Below, piece after piece: positions 18,302 to 26,513 of a stretch of 35,440 bases of DNA. The stretch lies in contig CALWCO010000015.1 of the NCBI GenBank assembly GCA_944376455.1, positions 1 through 35,440 of the forward strand. Reading direction: 5' to 3'. Numbering within the stretch: position 1 is the first letter of the stretch; every line of letters starts with the position of its first letter. Position numbers and translations under genes: made by a program. Under the pieces are notes generated by a model. The model was not told the DNA's origin and made no database searches. It saw nothing but the letters and a program-made list of their open reading frames with translations. The DNA is from an uncultured Clostridia bacterium (GTDB lineage: Bacteria; Bacillota; Clostridia; Christensenellales; Borkfalkiaceae).

Positions 18302-19717
18302 TTATTTTTCTGTTTCCTTTATTCTTTGATAATACCCGTCCAGCTCGGCGGGCGAAAGCGCCGTGATGTCTCTGCCGTCGGCGATGACCGCCTCTTCGAG
18401 AGCGGTGAAACGGCGGGCGAACTTCTGCACGCTCTCTTTCAGGGCAAGTTCGCAATCCACGCCCGCAAGCCGTCCCGCATTGACAACGGCGAACAGGAGG
18501 TCGCCAAGCTCTTCCTGCTCAGCTTCTTTATCCCCTTTTTCGCGGGCATGCCGCCACTCTTGCAGTTCTTCGGCGATTTTACTTTCCGCCTCTTGCACGG
18601 AAGAAAAGTCGAAGCCGCTCTTCCCGGCGCGCTTCTGCACTTTCTGCGCGCGCATGCAGGCGGGAAAACAGACGGGGACGTCGTTGACGGCTTTGGAGAA
18701 GGTGTCCTGCCCCTTTTCCTTTTTCTTGTTCGCCTCCCACACGGACAGGGCGGACGCCTCGTCCGTCGCCTTGTCCTTTCCGAAAATATGCGTATGCCGA
18801 TGAATGAGTTTTTCGCACAGTTCGGTGAGCGCGTCGGTCAGATCGAACGCCCCGCGTTCTTCCTGCATGACGGCATGGAACACCGCCTGCAAAAGGACGT
18901 CGCCCGTCTCTTCGCGGATTTTATCGGGATCGCCTGCGTCGACGGCGTCGACCAGTTCATAGGCCTCTTCCACCATGTTCATGCGGATGCTTTCGGGGGT
19001 CTGCACCTTGTCCCACGGGCAACCGTCGGGGCGGCGCAGACGGCGGATGATGTTTTCCAGATCGTGTATATCGAACCGATTCTTTTCCAACAGCGGCAAT
19101 GCGGGTACGACAACCGCCGCCGTTTCGTCATATTCCCTCTGCCGATCGAGTTCATACACGCGGATTTTCTTCGCTTTGCCGCCGCGCACGAAAAATATGC
19201 GGGTCTCCTCGCCGATCCGATCGCTTAAAATCAGTTTAACGTCCCCCGCCAACAGCTCATCGTCCAGATCGTACACGACGGCAGGAAGGGTCAGATTTTC
19301 CGTTTCGTTCAGCTCATAAGCGGACACGCGCGCGAAGGACGTGGACGGCAGGCGGCACAGTTCCAAAGCGCGTTCCGCCTTGCTCACGCCGCCGACGATG
19401 ACGGCATTTTTGCACCGCGCGGCAACAGACAGGGCGCATCGGTCCTCGCCGACCGCCCCTGCCGTGCAATAGGCAACCTTTCCCGTTTTTCCCGCCTGCA
19501 GGACAAAAGCCGCCGCTTTTTTATACCATGAATCGAAGGAACGGGTACGCGGGAACGCGCCGTCGAGCGTTTCAAATTTTACGCCGAGCGCGGAAAGGAT
19601 TTCCGCCGCCGTGCCTTTGCCCGTGCGCACGATGACCCTGTCGGCGGAAAAAATTTCCGTCTTCCCACGCTCCGTCAAATCTCCTTTCTGCGCACCCAAT
19701 CCGATCAATGCAATCAT
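18302..19717 (-). CDS. mazG: MazG-type NTP pyrophosphohydrolase with methylase-like N-terminus
   Basis: 471 residues, organised like B. subtilis YabN. The N-terminal half (about 1-210) resembles a tetrapyrrole/SAM-dependent methylase fold (start MIALIGLGAQKGDLTERG); its motifs look weak and it may be inactive. The C-terminal half has two MazG units. The first has RLRRPDGCPWDKVQTPES, then EEAYE (250-254) and EETGD (269-273). The second has EELQE (383-387) and EELGD (402-406). These acidic motifs bind magnesium for hydrolysis of nucleoside triphosphates to monophosphates. The ATG at 19717 has GAGGAGG nine bases upstream; the open frame above it is not needed. It sits between the flippase and dusB. 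Confidence 0.93.
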   Translation of the reverse strand: MIALIGLGAQKGDLTERGKTEIFSADRVIVRTGKGTAAEILSALGVKFETLDGAFPRTRSFDSWYKKAAAFVLQAGKTGKVAYCTAGAVGEDRCALSVAARCKNAVIVGGVSKAERALELCRLPSTSFARVSAYELNETENLTLPAVVYDLDDELLAGDVKLILSDRIGEETRIFFVRGGKAKKIRVYELDRQREYDETAAVVVPALPLLEKNRFDIHDLENIIRRLRRPDGCPWDKVQTPESIRMNMVEEAYELVDAVDAGDPDKIREETGDVLLQAVFHAVMQEERGAFDLTDALTELCEKLIHRHTHIFGKDKATDEASALSVWEANKKKEKGQDTFSKAVNDVPVCFPACMRAQKVQKRAGKSGFDFSSVQEAESKIAEELQEWRHAREKGDKEAEQEELGDLLFAVVNAGRLAGVDCELALKESVQKFARRFTALEEAVIADGRDITALSPAELDGYYQRIKETEK

Positions 19718-19762
19718 TGCCCGTGCCTCCTCGTCGTCAAAAATTGTTTTTTCCGCGACAGT

Positions 19763-19790
19763 AAAAAATATCCGCAGGACGACCTGCGGA
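19763..19790 (-). terminator. Hairpin with T-run between flippase gene and mazG
   Basis: TCCGCAGG (19771-19778) pairs with CCTGCGGA (19783-19790) around a 4-base loop. On the minus strand TATTTTTT follows. It lies inside the otherwise co-directional spoVT-flippase-mazG series, so it may act as a partial terminator that lowers mazG/dusB expression. Confidence 0.65.
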
Positions 19791-19818
19791 CGAAAAAACA
19801 GAAACAAAAAACGCGGTT

Positions 19819-21537
19819 TTAACCCTTCTTTTCGGCATTCTTCTCCCGTTCCCGTTGCAGGCTACTGATTAAGTTTAACACAAAAGCAGTCAAATAGCAA
19901 CCGTTTGCGGCAAATGCCATGCCGCCCACGGAAATATTTTGCATACGCACGAGAAAAAACACCAATGCGGTCTTGAGACTCACGGCGATCGCCATGTTCC
20001 CCGCGGCGCGCATCGCTCTGCCCCTGCCGATGAGGCAGGCGGAGAGGGTCTGCGCACAGGCATGGGTGACGGCGGTCGGTGCCAGAATCTTTATCAGCGT
20101 TTCCAGAATGTCCAGCCGTTCTCCGCTCAGCCGTTGGAAGAACAGCGCGCCCAGCGGACGGGCAAAAAAGAAGAGAACGAGTGCGCACGGCAGGGAAACG
20201 AGCAGGGTGAATCCCAACGCTTTGAGCACTTTCCCGCGGGTGCCCGCCTTTCCGCTCAACCGCGGAATGATCGACACCGCAAACCCGTAACACACGGATA
20301 CGGGCAATCCCACCAACGTCACCGCGCCGCCCGCATACAGACCATACAGTGCCACGGCTTCGCCCGTATAGGCGCGCATCAGCCGCACCCCCAGCCAGCT
20401 GTCGACGAACTGCGAAAGGGGCAGAATGGCCGCCGCCAGCGCGACGGGCAGGGTCATGGACAGTAATTTTCGGTAGGTCGGTTTGATGCCCGCGCGCGGC
20501 GGGTAAAGGCGTTTTTCGGCGCGATAACGGCGGAACATATACAACACCGCCCAACCCTCGCTCAAGGACACCGCGGCGAGCACGGCGGTAACGGCATACA
20601 GAACGTTATCGCGGAAAAACCAGGCAAACGCGATGGAAAAGACGCCCTTGACCACCTGTTCGGTGATCTCCGAAACGGCCGTCGGGGCCATATTGCAACG
20701 CCCCTGAAAATAGCCGCGAAAGACGGAAAGCAGGGATACCAATAAGACCGAAGGACAGAGCGCAACATAGCACCACCTCAGGTCCTCGCCCTGTAAATTG
20801 CTGATGACTCCGCGAAGCGCGAACATGAGCAAGGAGCCGACCATGCCCACAAGAAAGAAGAGAGAGAAGGCACTGCGAAAGACCGCCCGTCCGTCCCTGC
20901 CGCACGACTCTTCCCGCGCCACGATGCGGGAGATCCCCGAAGGCAGTCCCGCCGACGAAACCGTGAGCAGAAGACAATAAAAAGGATAGACAAGCTGATA
21001 GAGCCCGACCCCCTCCGCGCCCAGAAGTCCCGTCAGGGGAATGCGTGCCGCCGCACCGATGACCTTGGAGAAAAAACTGCCCAGCGATATGATGAATGCG
21101 CCACGCAAAAAACCGTGCCGCGGAAGGGGCGCGGTTGGAGAGGAGAAATCGCTCTCCCCGCCTTGTCCTTCCGCCTTTTCGCCTGTCTTTTCCGCTGTCT
21201 TTTCCGCTGTCTTTCCCGCCGTATTTCCCCTTTCCGCGTCCTCGCCGCGTAAAGCTTCGGAAAAATTGACGTTTCCCGATTTCTCCGAGCTTTCGTATTT
21301 ATAGGATCTTTCCGGCGTTTTTTGAACCTGCAATGCCGCCGACGGTTCCGCGAAATGCGATAAGCCGCCGTTTCCCGCAGGCTCCGTTCCTTTTGCCGCC
21401 GCGCGGGAGACATCTCCCGCCGCGGCGGCGGAGACGGTCCGCTCCTGCAAAATCGCTTTTTCCGCCATTGCCCCTTCTCCTGCCGACGGATTGAAAAAAG
21501 GACGGTTTCCCGCCCTTATGCGTTCGCCGCTCTTCAT
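19819..21537 (-). CDS. SpoVB/MurJ-like flippase (MOP superfamily) with long N-terminal extension
   Basis: 572 residues. From about residue 140 it is a typical polysaccharide-transport/SpoVB-type membrane protein with about 12-14 segments, starting HGFLRGAFIISLGSFFSKVIG, with GLYQLVYPFYCLLLTVSSAGLP near the first loops. The family moves lipid-linked precursors across the membrane. The first ~140 residues are hydrophilic, low in complexity, and include a TAEK-type four-residue repeat; such an extension is unusual. The ATG at 21537 has a GGAG site and lies 12 bases after the spoVT stop. An internal ATG at 21468 (MAEKAILQER) also has a good GGAG site. The order after spoVT matches yabM of B. subtilis. 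Confidence 0.9.
   Translation of the reverse strand: MKSGERIRAGNRPFFNPSAGEGAMAEKAILQERTVSAAAAGDVSRAAAKGTEPAGNGGLSHFAEPSAALQVQKTPERSYKYESSEKSGNVNFSEALRGEDAERGNTAGKTAEKTAEKTGEKAEGQGGESDFSSPTAPLPRHGFLRGAFIISLGSFFSKVIGAAARIPLTGLLGAEGVGLYQLVYPFYCLLLTVSSAGLPSGISRIVAREESCGRDGRAVFRSAFSLFFLVGMVGSLLMFALRGVISNLQGEDLRWCYVALCPSVLLVSLLSVFRGYFQGRCNMAPTAVSEITEQVVKGVFSIAFAWFFRDNVLYAVTAVLAAVSLSEGWAVLYMFRRYRAEKRLYPPRAGIKPTYRKLLSMTLPVALAAAILPLSQFVDSWLGVRLMRAYTGEAVALYGLYAGGAVTLVGLPVSVCYGFAVSIIPRLSGKAGTRGKVLKALGFTLLVSLPCALVLFFFARPLGALFFQRLSGERLDILETLIKILAPTAVTHACAQTLSACLIGRGRAMRAAGNMAIAVSLKTALVFFLVRMQNISVGGMAFAANGCYLTAFVLNLISSLQREREKNAEKKG
21175..21222 (-). repeat. 12-bp coding repeat, four copies
   Basis: Four tandem 12-base units (minus-strand ACAGCGGAAAAG type) encode TAGK-TAEK-TAEK-TGEK within the N-terminal extension of the flippase. 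Because the unit is a multiple of three, copy number can change without a frameshift. Confidence 0.8.
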
Positions 21538-21549
21538 GCCGACGCTCCG

Positions 21550-22095
21550 TTAATTGAACTGATTGGCGAGCATTTCGGCGGTCAGCTGGGCAAGTTTGAT
21601 GGAAGAATTCTCGATCTTTACCCCCTCTTTGACCGAAAGCAGCACGACCGCGCCCAGGCAGTCCCCGCCCGAAACGATGGGAATGATCAGTTGCGCGTAA
21701 TATGCGTCCGTTTCTTCCCCTTCCGTAACGGGCAGGACGGTGCCGCCCTCGCTGCGATCGGCGATGTAACTGCGGCGTTCTTTGAGCACCCTGTCCATTT
21801 CGCGGGAAAGATGACGGCCCAAGCCGCGTTTGCCTTCGCCGACAGACGAGAGAACCTCGTCGGTATCCGCAATCACGGTCAGAAGCCCGCTCAGATCGTT
21901 GAGCGTACGCGCCGTCGAGTCGCTGAATTTATCCAGCGTTGCGATGGGAGAATATTTTTTGAGCATGAGCTCGTCCCGTTCGGTGAAAATTTCGAGGGGA
22001 TCCCCCTCTTTGATGCGAAGGGTACGGCGGATCTCTTTGGGAATGACCACGCGACCCAGTTCGTCGATTCTTCTTACGATTCCTGTAGCTTTCAT
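21550..22095 (-). CDS. spoVT: SpoVT-like AbrB/GAF transcription regulator
   Basis: 181 residues, close to the 178 of B. subtilis SpoVT. The N-terminal AbrB-type swapped-hairpin DNA-binding domain reads MKATGIVRRIDELGRVVIPK, then EIRRTLRIKEGDPLEIF. The C-terminal part (about 55-181) is a GAF-like domain ending in the KLAQLTAEMLANQF helix. SpoVT modulates late forespore gene expression in spore formers, so its presence suggests a sporulation lineage, though it does not show that this organism forms spores. The ATG at 22095 is set by GGAGG six bases upstream. It leads the flippase gene by 12 bases, as in spoVT-yabM. Confidence 0.93.
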   Translation of the reverse strand: MKATGIVRRIDELGRVVIPKEIRRTLRIKEGDPLEIFTERDELMLKKYSPIATLDKFSDSTARTLNDLSGLLTVIADTDEVLSSVGEGKRGLGRHLSREMDRVLKERRSYIADRSEGGTVLPVTEGEETDAYYAQLIIPIVSGGDCLGAVVLLSVKEGVKIENSSIKLAQLTAEMLANQFN

Positions 22096-22111
22096 AAAAA
22101 ACCTCCGCAAG

Positions 22112-22140
22112 AAGTATGTGAAACAATTGTCAGTTTATAC
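22112..22140 (-). promoter_or_regulatory. Possible sigma-G-like promoter of spoVT
   Basis: Minus strand: GTATA (22136-22140), a 17-base spacer and CATACTT (22112-22118), compared with the sigma-G pattern GHATR-N17/18-CATNNTA. The resulting leader would be very short, with the ribosome binding site almost at the start point. No good sigma-A promoter is visible nearby. Confidence 0.3.
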
Positions 22141-22499
22141 TTTCATCCTCTCTTTTTTCTTTTTTTGGAAAAAATATATTTTTCGGCAGGAAAATTCCCC
22201 ATTTTTCCTCTCCGCTTCCATTCCCGACGCCGAATTTCCTCGTCTCGGCCCAACCGACGGGCTATGCATGCCCGAAAAGAATTTCCCTCCGCAATGAAGC
22301 ACTCTTTCGGGCTTCGCATCGTACTATTGCAAAAGATTAAAACAGCGAAAGGCTTTTCGCTTTTCCCGCGCAAAAAACCAGGCGCCCGGAGCAAGGCCGG
22401 ACTCCTTTCCGATCGGTTTGATTTTGTACCAAAACTTCAAGGCCCTGCCTGTGACGCTGCATAGAAGAACGATACCCGGACGACAGAGCATGAAAAATT
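22141..22499. other. Intergenic boundary between core genes and toxin region
   Basis: About 360 bases without a gene that I can support. It holds a small hairpin GCGAAA-GGCT-TTTCGC (22345-22360) followed on the minus strand by TGTTTTAAT, a weak candidate terminator for the immunity gene at 22500-22787. I see no tRNA, integrase or direct-repeat attachment site here. Confidence 0.5.
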
Positions 22500-22787
22500 C
22501 TATTCAACGACCCAATTCTTAAAAATTTCCAATATTTTTATCAGCTTATCCGGATCGCCCCTGCCTTTGAAAATTTTATCGTCTGTTTTACAAAAAAACC
22601 AATCATTTTCATTGACAATGCTTTCTATGGGTTCAAAAGTTTTATCTTCCAATTCCGTTTCGGACAAATCAATGTTTATTGCCCATCCCGGATTATCCAA
22701 TGTCTGAATAATAATTCCAAATCTATGTTCCCAATCGGCATTGCAATTTGATTTAAACCATTCAATGAGCCAATTTAATATTTCCAT
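22500..22787 (-). CDS. Imm53-like immunity protein
   Basis: 95 residues starting MEILNWLIEWFKSNCNADWE, with AAGGGGG seven bases before the ATG. The segments DWEHRFGI, TLDNPGWAINIDL and KGRGDPDKLIKIL match my memory of the immunity-53 family of polymorphic-toxin systems. It presumably neutralises the toxin domain whose decayed gene ends 3 bases upstream (stop 22791-22793). If that toxin is dead, the gene may survive as protection against related attackers. The identification rests on recalled family features, not on a search. Confidence 0.7.
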   Translation of the reverse strand: MEILNWLIEWFKSNCNADWEHRFGIIIQTLDNPGWAINIDLSETELEDKTFEPIESIVNENDWFFCKTDDKIFKGRGDPDKLIKILEIFKNWVVE

Positions 22788-22790
22788 GTC

Positions 22791-23355
22791 TTATTCCCCC
22801 TTGATTTCATATTCTTCCGGCAATTCTCAAAATTCGGCGGTTTTTACTCTACCCGGAATAGGTTTATTTTGAATATGGAGAGTTGGTACATCTATTTTTG
22901 TAATTGCGTTAGTATACAGCCCTCCCGCTTCATCCAATCTCAACATTTCATCAAACCCGTTAGGATTCATTGGATTTTTCCTATAAGCAGCATACTGTGT
23001 TATTTTTCCTGTTTTAGGGTCTCTCCTGCGTGTAGAATGCGCTCCCTTTGCCTTAGATCGGGTTTTAACTTGTTACATCCTCTATTATGCACCACCCCCC
23101 TGTGCTGACATAATAGGTATGGAAGTCCTCAACCTAAAAGTTGTAATTCGTCTGCGGCATTTCATGGTGAACGGGTCCGACTGCCTGAATTGTAGCATAT
23201 TGTCCCTCGCTTGTCAATGTCTCGTCTTCGGCTTTTAAAACTTTTGCCGATACCCATGCCTTTGTTTGGGGCTTGTAATGCTTGTGCCCTGGCGCGGAAA
23301 TGATTTCTTCATAACGCGGACATGGTGCCGTTCTTTGCTTCGTGGCGGCAGGCTT
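22791..23355 (-). pseudogene. Decayed Hint-toxin module (type-24-like toxin end)
   Basis: The minus-strand translation shows a worn Hint domain: EIISAPGHKHYKP, KAWVSAKVLKAEDETL, then TNYNF, a stop, and VEDFHTYYV. After a disrupted junction comes a toxin end with GKITQYAAYRKNPMNPNGFD, YTNAITKIDVPTLHIQ and PIPGRVKTAEF. This last part resembles the polymorphic toxin type 24 domain (PTPH-type motif). At least one frameshift near 23310, a TAG in the Hint domain, an altered VHN junction, and a TGA 11 codons before the final stop make an intact product unlikely. The Hint sequence belongs to a different variant from most copies here. Confidence 0.7.
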
Positions 23356-23561
23356 GCGCGGAAATTTTATGCGGAAAATTTATGCGCCCGCGCGGCCGTC
23401 TCTTCGTCACATGCAGACGAAGGACAGCGCAAAAAAACAAGATTTTCTTTTCCCCTTAAACCAAAAAAGGCGGCAAGCGAATGCTGTAATCCATACAATA
23501 TTCCTCGTTTTCCGTCTTTCCCGTCCTCATTTTTTCAAACTTCCTTAAAAACTATTCGTTT
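23356..23561. other. Intergenic, no gene seen
   Basis: About 200 bases between the decayed module and the next immunity-like gene. Only a weak AT-rich stem (TTAAAAAC/GTTTTTAA near 23545-23563) is visible. I see no further Hint homology above about 23355. Confidence 0.4.
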
Positions 23562-24149
23562 TTAAAAATTTATCAAATCTTTGTATGACGCAAGGACCTT
23601 TTTTAATGGGGTAATATTTTCGTATACAATCGATATCCCGCGTTCATCATACATTCGTACCGCAAAATTATGATTCAGGCTAATAAAATAATAATTATTC
23701 CAAAAATAATTTTTATATATCACATCTTGTACATATCTGTCAAAACGAAATCGTTCTTTGTTTACACGAATATAGGTAATGTTATCATAAGCATACCATC
23801 TGTCTTCCGCCTTGGATTTAAACTCAAAACAATTCTCTTTATTGGGATGTCCTTTTATATATCTTCGTTGTTGGTCAATCCCTATAACTCCATACTCGCA
23901 AAAAATAAATTCATCCGCATTCAATAAATCCGCCAATATACAGACAGCCGCCCGGACCCGTTTACACATTTTTATAGATGTTAAATCAATTGTAATACAA
24001 GTCTGCGGATTATTTATCGATAAAGGATCTTCCAATTTAACTTTATTGAAAATAAAATCCTTCACGATATCGTTATTATTTTCTTCAAACCAATCTTCGT
24101 CCATCATGATTCTATACGACGCATATTTATCTCCGTAAAACAATTTCAC
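23562..24149 (-). CDS. Probable immunity protein, DUF3885-like ending
   Basis: 195 residues, AT-rich and rich in aromatic and charged residues, with no signal or membrane segment. The segments EFIFCEYGVIGIDQQRRYIK and VRMYDERGISIVYEN, followed by LKKVLASYKDLI, recall DUF3885 proteins, which often occur beside polymorphic toxins. The apparent start is GTG at 24149, with no convincing ribosome binding site; an internal ATG-ATG near residue 15 has none either. It is the last of four consecutive small genes (25475 down to 23562) with no complete toxin next to them, so it looks like an orphan immunity gene. Function is inferred from context. Confidence 0.55.
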   Translation of the reverse strand: MKLFYGDKYASYRIMMDEDWFEENNNDIVKDFIFNKVKLEDPLSINNPQTCITIDLTSIKMCKRVRAAVCILADLLNADEFIFCEYGVIGIDQQRRYIKGHPNKENCFEFKSKAEDRWYAYDNITYIRVNKERFRFDRYVQDVIYKNYFWNNYYFISLNHNFAVRMYDERGISIVYENITPLKKVLASYKDLINF

Positions 24150-24167
24150 CTGTGATGGTGCAAAAAA

Positions 24168-24500
24168 TTAAAATTCCGCACAGGGCAGTTCCGGTCTGTA
24201 TTTTGTATGTTCTTCGATCAAAACAGATTCCTTGTTTTCACAAGAATAATAGTTAATATTTAACCATTTAAGAAATTCCTTAGTGCCAAGAGCCAAAGCA
24301 AAATACTTTCCCTCTTCATTCCATTCCCAATATCCATGATCTTTTGTTTCTTTTGCCCAATCAAAGAATTTTTGAACAATTTCCTGCAAATTTTCACATA
24401 CAAAATCAGGCACACTGATAATATCCACATCGTCTGCAACCGTCAAGATATCCGTTTCATAGTCATATTCATAATCATAAATTACATTAATATTTTTCAT
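24168..24500 (-). CDS. Probable orphan immunity protein
   Basis: 110 residues starting MKNINVIYDYEYDYETDILT, set by AGGAGAT six bases before the ATG at 24500; the open frame above it is not used. Acidic, soluble, with Trp-rich middle KFFDWAKETKDHGYWEWNEE. I do not recognise the family. The position between two other small immunity-like genes, the low GC and the size suggest an immunity role. Confidence 0.6.
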   Translation of the reverse strand: MKNINVIYDYEYDYETDILTVADDVDIISVPDFVCENLQEIVQKFFDWAKETKDHGYWEWNEEGKYFALALGTKEFLKWLNINYYSCENKESVLIEEHTKYRPELPCAEF

Positions 24501-24602
24501 GATATCTCCTATTTTTTTATTGGTATATGAATTTTCTCTTACGGGGATACGACCGTTCACCCCTTGGAGGTTCTCGCCAAACAAATCAACGCTTCCGCGT
24601 GA

Positions 24603-24995
24603 TTATTTTTCCCCCTCCAAAAAAACGCACAAGGAAGAAGAATCACGGCTCAAATCAATTCCGACGTCCAAATTCATTTCAGCAAAATCAGATTGACTGT
24701 CATTCTCCACAAAATCAAGAATTCTGCACGCAAGATATAGCAGTCCGTTCTTATTCCCGCCGATTTCAACCTTTTTTTCTTCATTTGATTGAAAAACTTC
24801 AAGTATTACATTATTTTTATCATTTATTTCATTCAAAAATTCTTTATAATCAAACAAAATTATTCCCTCCAAAACAACTGAACATCCGATACTGCTTTTT
24901 GTTTTGTCGCTCCAAATGGATTGGCACAGCTTCTGCAACTCATCTGCGGGCCCGCTTTTTACCATGTCCGACAAGTTTTGAATGAACGCAAACAT
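24603..24995 (-). CDS. Imm32-like probable immunity protein, possibly 5'-decayed
   Basis: 130 residues from the ATG at 24995. The C-terminal half (VEIGGNKNGLLYLACRILDF, then LSRDSSSLCVFLEGEK) resembles the immunity-32 family pattern as I remember it. No ribosome binding site precedes the ATG. The same frame stays open for about 30 codons upstream (YYVDNNGGVNKNIFAFDSNP region) to an in-frame TAA, and further protein-like sequence (MKDIAERHSDFE) lies beyond that stop. This suggests that the original gene was longer and has taken a nonsense mutation. It may or may not still be translated. Confidence 0.5.
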   Translation of the reverse strand: MFAFIQNLSDMVKSGPADELQKLCQSIWSDKTKSSIGCSVVLEGIILFDYKEFLNEINDKNNVILEVFQSNEEKKVEIGGNKNGLLYLACRILDFVENDSQSDFAEMNLDVGIDLSRDSSSLCVFLEGEK

Positions 24996-25124
24996 TTTTG
25001 TAGGATTGCTGTCGAAAGCGAAAATATTTTTGTTTACACCGCCATTGTTATCGACATAATAACGTTATTCGAAATCCGAATGCCGTTCTGCAATATCTTT
25101 CATATGATAATTTTATCCGTCATA

Positions 25125-25475
25125 TTATTCCGCGAACGCTTTTTCACAAACACAGTTCAGTATGGGCGCATCATTCTCATGCCCCGGTATAAATGAAATT
25201 ATGGGTTCTATAACAATGTGAATATTTTCGCCTGCAACCGCCTTTGAAATATTGGAGACAGACAATGCAGACCATTTGTCATCGGTTACACCAATTGAAT
25301 TCTTATGAAAGGTGAGCTCTTTGATTCCTTTCAATTTTAATCTCAATTCAATTGAATCATCTTTTCCCTGAAAACAATCAATTAAAATAAACAACTCGTC
25401 AGAATCGGCATCAAACTCAATTTTGGTAATTATGCTATCCGTAAAATTATACTTATCGGGATCAAACGGCTTCAA
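25125..25475 (-). CDS. Probable immunity protein paired with the truncated module upstream
   Basis: 116 residues from TTG at 25475 (MKPFDPDKYNFTD), chosen because GAGGTG lies six bases upstream; a GTG at 25484 is an alternative but has no site. Soluble, with acidic beta-rich segments such as ITKIEFDADSDELFILIDCF and IHIVIEPIISFIPGHENDAP. I recognise no family. It directly follows the remnant Hint-toxin module at 25500-26285 and is probably that toxin's partner. Confidence 0.55.
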   Translation of the reverse strand: MKPFDPDKYNFTDSIITKIEFDADSDELFILIDCFQGKDDSIELRLKLKGIKELTFHKNSIGVTDDKWSALSVSNISKAVAGENIHIVIEPIISFIPGHENDAPILNCVCEKAFAE

Positions 25476-25499
25476 AACAATCACCTCGAAAAATAAAAT

Positions 25500-26285
25500 A
25501 TACCGATCTTCTCATTTCTGCTCTTGTCGCACGGGAAAGAAAGACGCCGTTGGCGGCTGAAGGATTCGCCGGCTTTACATACTCTAAAACAATCGGTCCG
25601 CCCTTTGGATTTATCGCTTGCACCCTCACCATTCGGCGACGTCATAATTGTTGCCGGTTATATATAAGAATTTTTGTTCACAAAACGGTATTCCGATCGG
25701 CCGGTTGAACGTTGCAAGTCGTTTTGGGCGCAGAAAGGGTTTTGGCTTTTGTTGTTTTTATTATAGCATACGCTCCGCCCGAAGACAAGACCGGAACGGA
25801 AAATTTTCACGCTTCCACTTTTCGGATAGCCCTGCATATCCGGCAGGTTCCAACACTTCCCCAAAATTTCGCTCCGCTTCATTTTCCGGCACATAATATT
25901 TATGTCCCGGCGTGGAAACGATTTCAAATTCTTGTCCGATTTCAGGTTTTACAGATACGGTACACCACTTTTTCGTTTCGTTGCGGAACAATACCACCAC
26001 GGATTTATATGCTTGCTCGCCCGTTGCTTCGTCGTATGCAAGCACTTCGTCCCCGACTTCGATGTCTTCAATCGGTTTCAGACCCGCTCGCGTTGCCACA
26101 AGCGTGCCTGCCGCAAAGCAATGTTTCGGGCCCAGCAGGCTTCCCACTGCTGTCGCCACCGACGTGAACGCAAAGTTCATCACCAGTTCGTCCACGAAAT
26201 TCTCCGTCACATAGTCCCCGAACGCGTCCCAGAACCCGTGCCCCGTCAGTGCCGCCTGTACTCCCGCGATATAAATCACAACCCG
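25500..26285 (-). pseudogene. 5'-truncated, disrupted Hint-toxin module
   Basis: The frame is readable from about 26279 to 25761: pre-Hint segment IAGVQAALTGHGFWDAFG, then Hint start CFAAGTLVATRAGLKPIEDI, then a variant Hint middle (TVSVKPEIGQEFEIVSTPGH). It is frameshifted after GYAGLSEKW and ends in stops. Beyond the shift, fragments of the Hint end and a possible toxin tail (AINPKGGPIVLEYVKPANPS, about 25500-25630) remain. Homology to the other copies begins abruptly at about 26265. There is no Rhs core and no ribosome binding site, and a terminator lies just upstream. This is best read as a silent, decaying cassette. Confidence 0.7.
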
Positions 26286-26319
26286 CCAATAAAATAAATT
26301 TAACGCTACAATTTCTTAA

Positions 26320-26359
26320 AAAAAGGCGGAAGGAATAATATCTCCCCTCCCGCCTTTTT
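26320..26359. terminator. Terminator after the 26.5-kb immunity gene
   Basis: AAAAAGGCGG (26320-26329) pairs with CCGCCTTTTT (26350-26359), with A and T runs on the two flanks. It stands about 155 bases after the immunity stop and 40 bases before the truncated module at 26285. The 26360-26513 stretch shows no gene. Confidence 0.75.
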
Positions 26360-26513
26360 CTTTAATTTTAAAAACTTGGTTTGTTGATGCTTAAAATATA
26401 AACAAATAGAAACATTATAACCATAAAATTCACTAAAAAACTATATATTAGTTACATCATTTTCCTTTTTTTAAGTTCAAAACAAACCTTTTTTATCGCC
26501 ACTAAAGAAGCCT

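Noticed and set aside
22141-22499. Mobile-element boundary (tRNA, attachment site or IS end) for the accessory region
   Set aside because: No tRNA, terminal inverted repeats or transposase/integrase remnants could be identified.
22830-22835. In-frame TGA near the end of the 22.8-kb toxin read as selenocysteine
   Set aside because: The same frame carries a TAG and a frameshift and no SECIS-like hairpin was seen, so ordinary decay is simpler.
23342-23548. Plus-strand small open frame near 23.4 kb
   Set aside because: No convincing ribosome binding site and no recognisable features; lies in sequence flanking the decayed module.
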